Shown piece after piece: positions 1 through 8,744 of a stretch of DNA of 64,000 nt (its first letter is position 1; each line of letters opens with the position of its first letter). Source of the stretch: DT-110 sp964342305 (GTDB lineage Bacteria; Bacteroidota; Bacteroidia; Chitinophagales; Saprospiraceae); contig CAYFGK010000001.1 in assembly GCA_964342305.1 (NCBI GenBank), forward strand, positions 1-64,000, given 5' to 3'. The translations under genes and the position numbers were made by a program. The notes below the pieces were generated by a model that worked only from the letters and a program-made list of their open reading frames with translations, made no database searches and had not been told where the DNA came from.

Positions 1-55
1 CCGTCAGCCGTCAGCCGTCAGCCGTCAGCCGTCAGCCGTCAGCCGTCAGCCGTCA
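1..55. repeat. CCGTCAG heptamer tandem array
   Basis: Seven full copies of CCGTCAG plus a six-base partial copy, with no interruptions, touching the window edge, so the array probably continues upstream. It ends exactly where the first operator palindrome of the downstream BlaI-type gene begins. Copy number could vary by replication slippage. No coding role seen. Confidence 0.9.
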
Positions 56-132
56 ATTACGATAAAAATCGTAGTAAAAACTTGCTTTACTACGATTAGA
101 GTCGTAGTATTGCTACGAGAACAATCGTAGTA
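55..132 (+). promoter_or_regulatory. Three BlaI/MecI-type operator palindromes
   Basis: Three 22-bp sites share one 8-6-8 layout. Site 1 is 55-76 (AATTACGA-N6-TCGTAGTA), site 2 is 88-109 (TACTACGA-N6-TCGTAGTA, a perfect palindrome in the arms), and site 3 is 111-132 (TGCTACGA-N6-TCGTAGTA). Site 3 ends 5 bp before the start codon of the repressor gene. BlaI/MecI dimers bind palindromes with TAC...GTA half-sites, so these are the likely autoregulatory operators of the next gene. Centre spacings are 33 and 23 bp. Binding itself is inference. Confidence 0.8.
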
Positions 133-137
133 AAGCT

Positions 138-536
138 ATGTCACCAAAGAATACACCACAACCGACGGCTTCCGAACTGGCCGTTTTGCAGTTGCTCTGG
201 GAGCGGGGACCACTGCCCGTCAAAGAGGTACACGCTGCTCTTTCCGAAGAAAAGGACATCGTATACACCACCGTACTCAAGACCATGCAGGTCATGCTCG
301 ACCGGGGTATGCTGGAACGGGAATCCGTAGGACGCAAACACATTTACCGCGCGGCCATCAGCCAGGAATCGACCCAAAACAAACTGCTCGATACCTTTTT
401 GCAGCGCACCTTTGGTGGCTCCGCCAAACGACTCGTGATGAGGGCTCTTGGCAATTATAAAACCACCGAACAGGATATTGCCGAGTTGAAAGCCCTGATC
501 GATCAATTGGAAAACAACAAACCCGACGAAGAATGA
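138..536 (+). CDS. BlaI/MecI/CopY family transcriptional repressor
   Basis: A 132-residue winged-helix repressor of the usual length for the family. The N-terminal half holds the winged helix, including SELAVLQLLWERGPLPVKEV and the recognition region around VYTTVLKTMQVMLDRGML. The C-terminal dimerisation helices include LLDTFLQRTFGGSAKRLV, the region where the partner protease usually cuts. Three palindromes just upstream suggest it represses its own operon. The next gene starts inside its stop codon (ATGA), so the two are translationally coupled. It is named by family only, because no beta-lactamase target lies next to it and the regulon is unknown. Confidence 0.93.
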   Translation: MSPKNTPQPTASELAVLQLLWERGPLPVKEVHAALSEEKDIVYTTVLKTMQVMLDRGMLERESVGRKHIYRAAISQESTQNKLLDTFLQRTFGGSAKRLVMRALGNYKTTEQDIAELKALIDQLENNKPDEE

Positions 537-3352
537 TCACCCGACTGTTTACACCCGACATTACCCACGCCCTGGGCTGGACACTGGTCCACGCCCTTTG
601 GCAAGGCGCACTGTTTGCCTTGCTCCTTGGGGGCACGCTGATCTTACTGCGCCGCTACAGTGCACAGGCACGCTACCTGGTGGCTACCGGACTGTTTGCC
701 GGATTTTTTCTGACCGCCGTTTTTACGTTTGCGCGGCTGTACGCTAATGCAACTCAGACGCCGGACCAACCGATTGCCATGCAAGTAGAGCAATCATCCG
801 CACCTCAGGGTCCGGAAGTAACTTTTACACCTCCTTTTGCGGAAGCAGAAAAATCCGAAAAAACACCTTTAGCGACTACTCAGCCTACTTTACGGGAGCG
901 CAGCATCGCTTATTACAACGAACACTTACCCCTGATCGTAACCATCTGGATGATGGGCGTTTTCGTATTACTGCTGCGCCTGATCGGTCAGTTGGCTTAC
1001 GTGCAACGACTGGGCTCCTACGCTACGGCCGCCTTCCCCGACGTTTGGCAAGAGCGTATCCATGAATTGCAATTGCGCATGGGGATCGTCAGACCGGTGA
1101 AAAGCCTGCTGTCCGCCCGCGTGCAATCACCACTGACCTACGGTTGGCTGCGACCGGTACTGCTGATGCCGGCCAGGGTATTTCAATCGCTCCAGGACAA
1201 TCAGATCTATGCCATCGTGGCCCACGAACTGGCGCATATCAAACGCAACGACTTTTTGGTCAATTTGCTGCAACAGATCATGGCAACTCTCTTCTTTTAT
1301 CATCCCGGCGTCTGGTGGATGTCGGCGCGCATCGAAGAGGAGCGCGAGCACAGCTGCGACGATCTGGCCATCCAAATGACCCGCCATCCGGTAGGATACG
1401 CCAAAACACTGATCCAGCTCGAAGAAAGTCAGTTTCACTCTCCCGCCGTTGCCATGGCACTGAAAGGCAGGGAAAAAGGTGGTGGAACCGGCTTTCGCCA
1501 ACGAATTAACCGGCTGCTTTCGGACTCCCTCGGCTCCGGAACCTTCGGGGAAGGCCTCACTACGGCCTTTATACTGGTAACCGTGTTTCTCCTGGCTTTC
1601 GCGACCACCGGCCAGTCCTTTGATCAGATAGCTAATACGGATCCGCTTTCGCAAAAAGAAGAGCCGGCTACGGAGGACATTCAGATCTTCGATGAAGATC
1701 CCGACTTTGATATGGATTTCGATATGGATGCGGATGTACGGAGCCCGGACGAATCCCGAGGCCCGATTTCTGCGGTGCCACCTGTATCCATGCAGGATAC
1801 CTCCAAAGAGAACATGCTCTACCTGTTTATGGAGGCCATCGATGACGGGAACTGGCGACTGGTAGAATATTTCCTGGACCGCGGGATAGACGTAAACGGT
1901 ACTAACGATCGGGAAGAGACTCCCCTGATGATCGCTGCCGGCGAGCATCAGCCGCAGATCGTTCGCTTGCTCATCGAACGGGGGGCCGATGTGAATTACC
2001 TAAATTCCGAAGGACGTACTGCTCTGATGTACGCGGCCGAGGAAGGCGCGGACGAAGCGATCCGGATCCTGATAGAAAATGGAGCGGACCCCAAAATGCA
2101 CGGTTCTGATCGTGGCCATAACGCTTTGCACCTGGCTGCCGGGGATGGACACGCGGAGGTGGTTAAATCCATGTTGGATCTCGGGATCTCTCCCAATTCA
2201 ACAGACCATGAAAATGCAACACCTCTGCATTACGCTGCCTCCGACGGGCACGAGGATGTTGTTAAAACTCTGCTTGATGCGGGTGCCGATCCTAACTCCA
2301 AAGATAAGGCAGGGCGAACCCCTCTGCACCTGGCCGCTGATGAGGGCCACTATGGGGTAGTCGCCATGCTATTGGACAATGGGGTGGAACCAGACCAATT
2401 AGATAACCACGACCGGACACCCCTGATGGTCGCTGCCGGTGAGCGCCACGATCGGGTAGTCGATCTGCTGTTGAAACGGGGAGCGGATCCCGACCGTACC
2501 GATAAAGACGGGCGAAATGCCGCTAGTTACGCGGCCAACGAAGGGGACGCGCAAAGTTTAAGGCGCCTGATGAAGGATGCCAATCCGGCAGGTATGGATA
2601 AAACCAGCATCCTCATTGAAGCTGCCGACGAAGGTCACCTGGAGATCGTGGAAGACATGGTTAATTCGGGAGCCGATGTCAATCGTGCTAATGGCGAAGG
2701 GATTACCCCTTTGATGGCAGCCGCGGATGAGGGCCACCTGAATGTGGCTACCTATTTGGTAGAACAGGGGGCTGATGTGGATCAGCGACAATCTGCAAAT
2801 GGGCCAACTGCCCTGATCTACGCGGCAGACGAAGGACACGAGGAAATAGTTTCCTACCTGATTGCGCAGGGAGCGGATCTATCCGTAACCCATGATTTTA
2901 AGAATCTCGATGACCTGCCAGGTAACCCTTTTAACTCCAATCGTTCGGGTGACAGACCGGTACTTACCTTCTTCCGCGGAGCAGATGCCTTAATGACAGC
3001 GGTCGAGGAAGAGCATCCCGAGTGTGTGGAAGCCCTGTTAAAGGCTGGAGCTGATCCGAATGGAACTTCGGCTAAAACCCGCTTTGTAGATATCGGAGGT
3101 GACCGAAGTTGGCAGGAGCTTTACCAGATATCCCTGTCGGAAGCGCGAGGTACCTATGAACCTGCCTACGATGTACGGGGCTGGACCCCGCTCATGGAAG
3201 CCGTGGAAAGTAACGAAGAGCGAATCGTTCATCTGTTGCTTAACGCAGGTGCTAAGGTGGATGCCGCTACCAATACGGGTATGACGGCACTGACCCTGGC
3301 CCGTGAATTGGGGCTAAACCGATTAGTTAACATTTTGGAAGAAGCCAGGTAG
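533..3352 (+). CDS. M56 (BlaR1-like) membrane metalloprotease fused to ankyrin repeats
   Basis: A 939-residue protein. Predicted membrane helices lie at about residues 14-38, 47-68, 132-152 and 343-361. The M56 zinc site is visible as HELAH at 231-235, with the downstream EHSCD at 272-276 supplying the third ligand. After the last helix comes an acidic linker (about 385-402), then about 14 ankyrin repeats from about 427 to the C-terminus, many with TPLxxAA and GADPN cores. In BlaR1 this position holds a periplasmic penicillin-binding sensor; here it is replaced. By BlaR1 topology the ankyrin domain would be periplasmic (inference). It likely cleaves the upstream repressor on a signal sensed by protein-protein contact. 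Start overlaps the repressor stop by 4 bp. Confidence 0.9.
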   Translation: MITRLFTPDITHALGWTLVHALWQGALFALLLGGTLILLRRYSAQARYLVATGLFAGFFLTAVFTFARLYANATQTPDQPIAMQVEQSSAPQGPEVTFTPPFAEAEKSEKTPLATTQPTLRERSIAYYNEHLPLIVTIWMMGVFVLLLRLIGQLAYVQRLGSYATAAFPDVWQERIHELQLRMGIVRPVKSLLSARVQSPLTYGWLRPVLLMPARVFQSLQDNQIYAIVAHELAHIKRNDFLVNLLQQIMATLFFYHPGVWWMSARIEEEREHSCDDLAIQMTRHPVGYAKTLIQLEESQFHSPAVAMALKGREKGGGTGFRQRINRLLSDSLGSGTFGEGLTTAFILVTVFLLAFATTGQSFDQIANTDPLSQKEEPATEDIQIFDEDPDFDMDFDMDADVRSPDESRGPISAVPPVSMQDTSKENMLYLFMEAIDDGNWRLVEYFLDRGIDVNGTNDREETPLMIAAGEHQPQIVRLLIERGADVNYLNSEGRTALMYAAEEGADEAIRILIENGADPKMHGSDRGHNALHLAAGDGHAEVVKSMLDLGISPNSTDHENATPLHYAASDGHEDVVKTLLDAGADPNSKDKAGRTPLHLAADEGHYGVVAMLLDNGVEPDQLDNHDRTPLMVAAGERHDRVVDLLLKRGADPDRTDKDGRNAASYAANEGDAQSLRRLMKDANPAGMDKTSILIEAADEGHLEIVEDMVNSGADVNRANGEGITPLMAAADEGHLNVATYLVEQGADVDQRQSANGPTALIYAADEGHEEIVSYLIAQGADLSVTHDFKNLDDLPGNPFNSNRSGDRPVLTFFRGADALMTAVEEEHPECVEALLKAGADPNGTSAKTRFVDIGGDRSWQELYQISLSEARGTYEPAYDVRGWTPLMEAVESNEERIVHLLLNAGAKVDAATNTGMTALTLARELGLNRLVNILEEAR

Positions 3353-3507
3353 GCTTTTACTCTCTTTTACTGGAGCTAGTGGTCACCGAAGTAATCAACA
3401 ACCAGAATGATGGTCCGAAAATAATAAGATCCTGGCCGTCTTATACAATCACTATCAATAACCGACACCCAAGAGGTTAATTTACCTCCGTAAAAAAATC
3501 ACCCGAC

Positions 3508-5886
3508 ATGCGATCTATTTTCATGCTGGTCGTGCTGGCCTATGCTAGTGCGCTTACAGCCACACCTATGCTTGAAGCCCACGAAGTGCGTGGGCAAATT
3601 GTTCATGCCGTTACCAAGGCTCCGCTCGAATACGCTACCATCTCCGCCTTCGATCCCGATAGCACCCTGGTGGATGGGACCATTACGGATGCAGAAGGCC
3701 GGTTCCAACTCCAACTGGAAAAAGGCACCTACCGTTTCCGCGTGGAATTCATTGGCTTTGTTGCTCAGGAGCAGGAGCTGGACGTTACCGGTAACCTCGA
3801 CCTGGGAACGATCAACCTGGGAGAAGACGTAGTTGCCCTCGACGCCGTTGAAGTGACGGCCGATAAAAGCCAACTCAATCTTCAACTCGATAAGAAGGTT
3901 TTTAATGTCGGTCAGGACCTGGCATCACGGGGCGGCTCGGCCAATCAGGTACTGGAAAATGTACCGTCGGTTTCGGTTGGAGCCGATGGAACCATCAGTT
4001 TGCGCGGAAATACCGGCGTACGGGTGCTGATCAATGGTCGCCCTTCCGCTCTTGCTGATAATAATGCGCTTTCGGCCATTCCGGCTTCGAGTATTGAACG
4101 GGTCGAGGTCATCACCAACCCCTCGGCGCGTTACGAGGCAGCCGGCAATGCCGGAATAATCAATATTGTCCTGAAAAGAGATCGGGATTTCGGATTCAAC
4201 GGTAGTGCCATGCTGGCTACGGGATCGCCGGCCGATCACCAGGCGGGCTTCAACTTTAACCTGCGCAAAGACAAATGGAACGTATTCGGAAATGTAGGCG
4301 CCCGCTATTCCGATTTTGAGGGTCGTGGTAATTCCCTGCGGGAAAACTTTACCGAGGGATTGCCGCCCTTCATTGAACAGGATTTTAAAAGTAACCGCAA
4401 CGATAAAGCGGCCTGGGGTTTCGCGGGTTTGGAGTATTATCTGAATGAAAATAAGACCCTGACCGCATCCTACTCCTACTTCGGAATTAACAATACCGAC
4501 CAGACCCGGACGAATCTGGAATACTTTGATGAGGATCGACATATTGATCAACAGTGGCAGCAGGTGCTGGACTACGACGAACCGGAATCCTACAATCAAC
4601 TGGATGTTACCTTCACCAACGACAACCAGGAAACGGGGAAAAAGTGGGTGGTTACTTTCCAGCACGACTTCTGGTTTAACCTGGAGACGGAGAATACCCA
4701 ATTGGACCAGGTAGTGCCGCAACCACTGGAAATCTATCAACTCCGTACGATCACCGATGAAAGCAGTAAGGATTATCTGCTGCAAACGGATTATCAGCTT
4801 CCACTGGGGGAAACCGGCCAACTCGAAATGGGGATCCGGGGAGAAACCCGGGTCATCGTTAGCGACTACATCGCTGAAACCCGGGAAGGTGATACCTGGC
4901 AAGTGTATCTGGGCCTTGATAATCGCCTGGATTACTTCGAGCGGATCGGCGGAGCGTACCTCCAATACGGGAATCAGTTTGGTAAACTGAAGTATCTGTT
5001 GGGCCTGCGGAGTGAGTATACCCACGTTCGCGCCGAAAATGAGGTGGATCCCGATAATGTGATCGATAAAACCTATACCCGCTTCTTCCCCACGGCCAAT
5101 TTTTCGTATTCCCTGCCCGATAATGCCAGCGCCCAATTGAGTTATAGCCGACGTATTCGTCGCCCATCTTTCTGGCAGTTGAATCCTTTCCGGGGGATCC
5201 AGGATCCCAATGAAATTTTCCGCGGGAACCCCGATATGGATCCGGCCTACACCGACCGTCTGGAACTGACCTATCTGCGTAACTGGGAGAAACTGACCCT
5301 CAATCCGAGTATTTACTATTCATCGACCCGCGATTACTTTGAGTTTTACATTACACAGGAAGCAGACGGCCTGGTGGTCACCAGCCCGATCAATCTGGAC
5401 CGGGAGCAGAGTCTGGGGCTGGAACTCACGGTCAATTACCGCCCAACGGACTGGTTAAACATCTACGGAGAGTTCAATTACTTCGAATTTGAGCAGGAAG
5501 GCATCTTCGGGGATCGCGATTTTGCTTTTTCCGGCGACAATTGGCAGGCGGGAAGCCGGGTTCAGGTGACCCCCGGCGGGGGCTGGTCCTTCCAGGGAAG
5601 TGTGGATTACCGGGCTGCGATAAGGAATGCGCAGCAGCTTAGCAAGGCAGTAGTGTTTGCGGATTTTGCTTTCGCAAAAAAGCTATTCGATGATCGCCTT
5701 ACCGTGACTCTGAACGTGCGCAATGCCTTTGATTCCCAATTCTTCGGGAGCCGGATCGCCACGGCCAATTTCGTCCAGGAAGGCGGTACGGCCTGGAATA
5801 CCCGCCGCTACGGGCTTACGCTGAACTATCGTATACAGAAGGGCATGAAACTGGGACAGCGGGAAGCACGCGGATCGATACGGTAG
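3508..5886 (+). CDS. TonB-dependent outer-membrane receptor with CarboxypepD_reg-like domain
   Basis: A 792-residue protein with a signal peptide (about 1-24), a carboxypeptidase regulatory-like beta-sandwich (about 25-105, HEVRGQIVHAVTKAPLEYAT onward), a plug domain (about 130-230, with GNTGVRVLINGRPSA and IERVEVITNPSARYEA), then a beta-barrel of the OMP_b-brl_3 type ending in aromatic-rich strands. This family imports or binds unknown ligands at the outer membrane of Bacteroidota. There is no SusD-like gene beside it, so it is not a classical polysaccharide utilisation pair. It lies 155 bp after the M56-ankyrin gene and could belong to that regulon, though no operator copy is seen in the gap. 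Confidence 0.9.
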   Translation: MRSIFMLVVLAYASALTATPMLEAHEVRGQIVHAVTKAPLEYATISAFDPDSTLVDGTITDAEGRFQLQLEKGTYRFRVEFIGFVAQEQELDVTGNLDLGTINLGEDVVALDAVEVTADKSQLNLQLDKKVFNVGQDLASRGGSANQVLENVPSVSVGADGTISLRGNTGVRVLINGRPSALADNNALSAIPASSIERVEVITNPSARYEAAGNAGIINIVLKRDRDFGFNGSAMLATGSPADHQAGFNFNLRKDKWNVFGNVGARYSDFEGRGNSLRENFTEGLPPFIEQDFKSNRNDKAAWGFAGLEYYLNENKTLTASYSYFGINNTDQTRTNLEYFDEDRHIDQQWQQVLDYDEPESYNQLDVTFTNDNQETGKKWVVTFQHDFWFNLETENTQLDQVVPQPLEIYQLRTITDESSKDYLLQTDYQLPLGETGQLEMGIRGETRVIVSDYIAETREGDTWQVYLGLDNRLDYFERIGGAYLQYGNQFGKLKYLLGLRSEYTHVRAENEVDPDNVIDKTYTRFFPTANFSYSLPDNASAQLSYSRRIRRPSFWQLNPFRGIQDPNEIFRGNPDMDPAYTDRLELTYLRNWEKLTLNPSIYYSSTRDYFEFYITQEADGLVVTSPINLDREQSLGLELTVNYRPTDWLNIYGEFNYFEFEQEGIFGDRDFAFSGDNWQAGSRVQVTPGGGWSFQGSVDYRAAIRNAQQLSKAVVFADFAFAKKLFDDRLTVTLNVRNAFDSQFFGSRIATANFVQEGGTAWNTRRYGLTLNYRIQKGMKLGQREARGSIR
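5668..5679 (+). repeat. Mini-hairpin motif variant GCTTTCGCAAAA
   Basis: A variant of the dispersed T-tract/GAAA mini-hairpin (see 10250 and 27265), here inside the TonB receptor gene and read as AFAK. The flanking bases extend the symmetry to TTTTGC-TTTC-GCAAAA. Confidence 0.5.
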
Positions 5887-5995
5887 AACGCTGTACGCAT
5901 TATGGGCTATGGCAACCCGGTAAAAAGGATCGCTGATCCTCTGGATCGCGCAGACCAAATCAAATTTAGAAGGAAGAAAAAACGATGAGCCCATT

Positions 5996-6119
5996 TATAC
6001 CGCTTCCGAAAACGTTTGGGCTTCGCCCAAGCTTTTCATGCGAGTATTTATTCGACTCGAAGTGGTTTTGCTGCGCAGTAACTCGTGCTGGGACACTAAA
6101 CCACTTCATTGTCGGTATA
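5996..6119. repeat. 124-bp structured repeat, copy 1
   Basis: Begins TATACCG and ends CGGTATA, giving 7-bp terminal inverted repeats. It contains a tight hairpin (TTTGGGC-TTC-GCCCAAG) and a second long-range stem (AAGTGGTTT with AAACCACTT). A copy of identical length lies at 55523-55646 and a 19-bp end fragment at 53692. It sits between the TonB receptor and the next lipoprotein gene. A short open frame through it has no protein features and is taken as chance. Confidence 0.8.
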
Positions 6120-6150
6120 CGTACAGAATCTCCGCATCAACCAAATCAAA

Positions 6151-7425
6151 ATGAAAAATACCATTCCTTCTCTGTTCCTGCTATTGCTTATGTTGACTTC
6201 CTGTCTATCTAATGGAGCGGAATCAACAAAAACGGCACACGAGAACCCGGAAAGCTTGTCCATCAAATTAACTAACGGACATTGGTTTAATGGAACCACC
6301 TTTGACCAACGGACCGTATGGGTTAGCAACGGGATCCTGCATTTCGATGTGGTTGACACGGAGCCGGACACCATAATCGACCTCCAAGGCAAATACGTGA
6401 TACCTCCTTTTGCGGAAGCACATAACCACAATCTGGAAAGTGATTACCAAATAGAAGAGCGGATTAATTCCTACCTGGATAACGGCGTGTTCTACGTGAA
6501 ACTCCTTTCATCCATCAAGAAGCGGATCGACCCCTTAATGCACTACTATAATAAACCGGATGGATTAGAGGTGAGGATGGCTCACGCCCCGCTTACCGGC
6601 AGTGGTGGGCATCCGATGGCGTTACGGATGAGATTCCTCCAGTCGGGCTATTTCAACGGTCTTTTTAATACCCTGGAAGACATTGAATCACATGGTTATT
6701 TCATCATTGATGACCAGGAAGATCTGGAGAGTAAGTGGACGGAGATCCTATCCTTTGAGCCGGATTTTATCAAAATAATGCTGCTGTATTCCGGGGAATA
6801 CGAGAAACGGAAAGACGATACGACTTACTTCGGGAACAAGGGCCTGGCTCCGGAATTGGTACCGGACATCGTGCAGAAAGCACACCAACATGATTTACGG
6901 GTCAGTGCCCACGTGGAAACGGCCCATGACTTTCGTATAGCTGTCGAATCCGGGGTAGACGAGATCGCCCACTTGCCGGAAATTGATAATGGGGAATTAA
7001 TATCCCGCAAGGATGCCCGGGTAGCAAGGGAGAAGGGGACCGTGGTGACCACTACTGTTTCATTGGTTACCAAAAAAAGAGAGGAGTCAAACTTTAACGA
7101 TCTAGTACAGGATATTCGCGCAAACTTGCAATTACTCAAAGAGGAAGGCGTACCGATGGCCATCGGGTCCGACATGTACAATGACAATTCAGTCGAGGAG
7201 TTTCAATTGCTGTACGGCCTGGGGATCTTCAGCAATCTGGAGCTACTGAAAATGTGGTGTGAAAACGCCGCCATGACCACCCTCCCTGACCGAAAAATTG
7301 GCCTGCTTAAGGAAGGGTACGAAGCCAGCTTTCTGGTGCTGGATATTAATCCGTTAGCAGAGGATATCAGGGCGATCAATGAGGCCATCGTGTTGAAAGT
7401 GAAACAGGGAGAGATACTAGAGTGA
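6151..7425 (+). CDS. Amidohydrolase-family lipoprotein
   Basis: A 424-residue amidohydrolase-superfamily protein with a type II signal peptide (lipobox LTSC, lipidated Cys18). It is therefore probably anchored in the periplasm or on the cell surface. Metal-site motifs include HNHN after PPFAEA, VSAHVETAHDF, a later HLPE, and a terminal Asp in AIGSDMYND. The TIM-barrel C-terminus resembles imidazolonepropionase-like enzymes (IGLLKEGYEASFLVLD). The start at 6151 was chosen over an in-frame one at 6109 because it gives a clean signal peptide. The substrate cannot be told. It stands alone between repeat-rich spacers. Confidence 0.8.
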   Translation: MKNTIPSLFLLLLMLTSCLSNGAESTKTAHENPESLSIKLTNGHWFNGTTFDQRTVWVSNGILHFDVVDTEPDTIIDLQGKYVIPPFAEAHNHNLESDYQIEERINSYLDNGVFYVKLLSSIKKRIDPLMHYYNKPDGLEVRMAHAPLTGSGGHPMALRMRFLQSGYFNGLFNTLEDIESHGYFIIDDQEDLESKWTEILSFEPDFIKIMLLYSGEYEKRKDDTTYFGNKGLAPELVPDIVQKAHQHDLRVSAHVETAHDFRIAVESGVDEIAHLPEIDNGELISRKDARVAREKGTVVTTTVSLVTKKREESNFNDLVQDIRANLQLLKEEGVPMAIGSDMYNDNSVEEFQLLYGLGIFSNLELLKMWCENAAMTTLPDRKIGLLKEGYEASFLVLDINPLAEDIRAINEAIVLKVKQGEILE

Positions 7426-7701
7426 TTTTTGACTATAAATACGGTCGACGGTAAATGATTTACGGCTCATGGTTTTTCTGCTGCAATACTTGATTGCACT
7501 GGATTTGCTCAAAAATGTAAACAAGGTTCTGACTCTATAATTTAGCTTGGCGAATCGGAAAGAAATACTTGTCCGTTCCTGCCCGCCGAAGTCCGTACGA
7601 ACGAAGGAGGGCTGAACTTCTGACTTCTAACTTCTGATCTCTGACCTCAAACCTCCGATTTTCCTTGCTGCCGAAGCGCGGATGGGCGTAGGTACGCCAC
7701 T
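7426..7701. other. Spacer with 30-bp palindromic repeat and CTTCTGA-type heptamers
   Basis: No gene is seen. The segment 7581-7610 is copy 1 of a 30-bp repeat centred on GTCCGTACGAAC (other copies at 11711 and 29233). It is followed at 7612-7660 by degenerate heptamers (CTTCTGA, CTTCTAA, CTCTGAC) that grade into ACCTCAAACCTCC. The two flanking genes converge here. Confidence 0.7.
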
Positions 7702-8469
7702 TTAAAACACCCCGTCAATCGTAGGCCTTAAGAGATCATGCCCCCCTTCCACCACCTCCACGCCTAACCCGCGAAATTTCTTTATCAGTTTTTTAGCGGG
7801 GATGAGCGAGTCTTTTTCTCCCAGGATGATTCGCACGGGCATAGGTAGATCCCGAACCTTCCGGAACGAAAAAGGAAAATGCGCCCGCGCCCGCCAGGTT
7901 CCGAACAGTTGTCGGCGGCGGCGGGCATCCGCCAGGTTTCGGTTCAGGAAGGTGAGCGTGAAGCGGTCGATGATCTTATAGCGAAAAAGGCGATCGGCCC
8001 ACCACATACGACCACCTACCCGGTCGAACAGCCGCTCAATGGATAGCCGCCAGCGATAAGGCACCCCGAAGGTAAATCCCCCCCATTTCGTTTTTGGGGA
8101 ATCCGGCGCCAGTAGTGTCAGCTGATCGATCGGCAGTTCACCGCGAATTGCCAGGCTGGCAGCTAGAAGCCCACCGTAACTAAATCCAATTAAATGGAGG
8201 GAATGCGCTCCTTTGCGTTGAAGCAGCGCTCTGATCAGCAACTCCATATCTTCCGGACGGTATTCGGGGCCCGACCACTGAGTGGCCCCGTGGTAGGGAA
8301 GGTCCGGTGCAAAAAGGGTCGTCCCCGCCGGCAGGGCAGTGGCCATTTTGGCGAAAGCCTGCCCATTTTGGCGAAAGCCATGTAAAGCAACCACCACGGA
8401 GGTACCCCGGCCCCACTCATGTATCTGGAAGGTACCCCTTGAAATAGCAATTGGATAGGATTCGGCCAT
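7702..8469 (-). CDS. Alpha/beta hydrolase
   Basis: A 255-residue cytosolic alpha/beta-hydrolase-fold enzyme. The catalytic triad is visible as Ser97 in GFSYGG, Asp220 in GEKDSLIP and His244 in GGHDLL; the oxyanion loop starts at HG (30-31). No signal peptide, so probably an intracellular esterase or acyl hydrolase of unknown substrate. The N-terminal loop contains a 20-bp tandem duplication carrying two copies of the TTTTGGCGAAAGCC motif, read in two different frames. It is divergent from the serine hydrolase gene across the hexamer array at 8541-8720. Confidence 0.85.
   Translation of the reverse strand: MAESYPIAISRGTFQIHEWGRGTSVVVALHGFRQNGQAFAKMATALPAGTTLFAPDLPYHGATQWSGPEYRPEDMELLIRALLQRKGAHSLHLIGFSYGGLLAASLAIRGELPIDQLTLLAPDSPKTKWGGFTFGVPYRWRLSIERLFDRVGGRMWWADRLFRYKIIDRFTLTFLNRNLADARRRRQLFGTWRARAHFPFSFRKVRDLPMPVRIILGEKDSLIPAKKLIKKFRGLGVEVVEGGHDLLRPTIDGVF
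8346..8379 (-). repeat. Two tandem copies of TTTTGGCGAAAGCC inside a gene
   Basis: Exact copies at 8346-8359 and 8366-8379 are 20 bp apart. On the coding (minus) strand they read GGCTTTCGCCAAAA. Since 20 is not a multiple of 3, one copy is translated as GFRQN and the other as AFAKM, just after the HG of the oxyanion loop. Seven further exact copies lie elsewhere in the window. Confidence 0.85.
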
Positions 8470-8540
8470 AAGATTGCCAAAAATAGGCAGTAATTTTTCT
8501 TTTAAGTACCTTTTGGTGGGAAGGATGGGAAAACGGTCAG

Positions 8541-8720
8541 GCTGAGGCTGAGGTTGAGGTTGAGGCTGAGGTTGAGGCTGAGATTGAGGCTGAGATTGAG
8601 GTTGAGGTTGAGGCTGAGGCTGAGGCTGAGGTTGAGGCTGAGGTTGAGGCTGAGATTGAGGTTGAGATTGAGGCTGAGATTGAGGTTAAGATTGAGGTTA
8701 AGATTGAGGTTAAGGCTAAG
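8541..8720. repeat. Hexamer array (R/G)YTGAG, 30 units
   Basis: Exactly 30 contiguous hexamers: mixtures of GCTGAG, GTTGAG and ATTGAG, with GTTAAG/GCTAAG variants at the end nearest the plus-strand gene. It fills most of the divergent spacer and stops 24 bp before the start codon at 8745. A minus-strand open frame runs through it (Ser/Ala/Thr-rich) but has no independent support as a gene. Unit number may vary and would change promoter or leader spacing. Confidence 0.9.
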
Positions 8721-8744
8721 GCCCTGAAAAAGATTGCTTCGAGT

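Noticed and set aside
1127..1948. A 273-codon open frame antisense to the M56 domain
   Set aside because: It overlaps the catalytic region of the M56 protease and shows only the mirror of its codon bias.
3925..5136. A 403-codon open frame antisense to the TonB receptor gene
   Set aside because: No domain, signal or neighbour supports it, and it mirrors the codon positions of a well-supported gene, so it is a shadow frame.
5985..6212. A 75-codon frame over the first structured repeat
   Set aside because: It is made mostly of the 124-bp repeat, whose second copy has different bases there, and no protein feature supports it.
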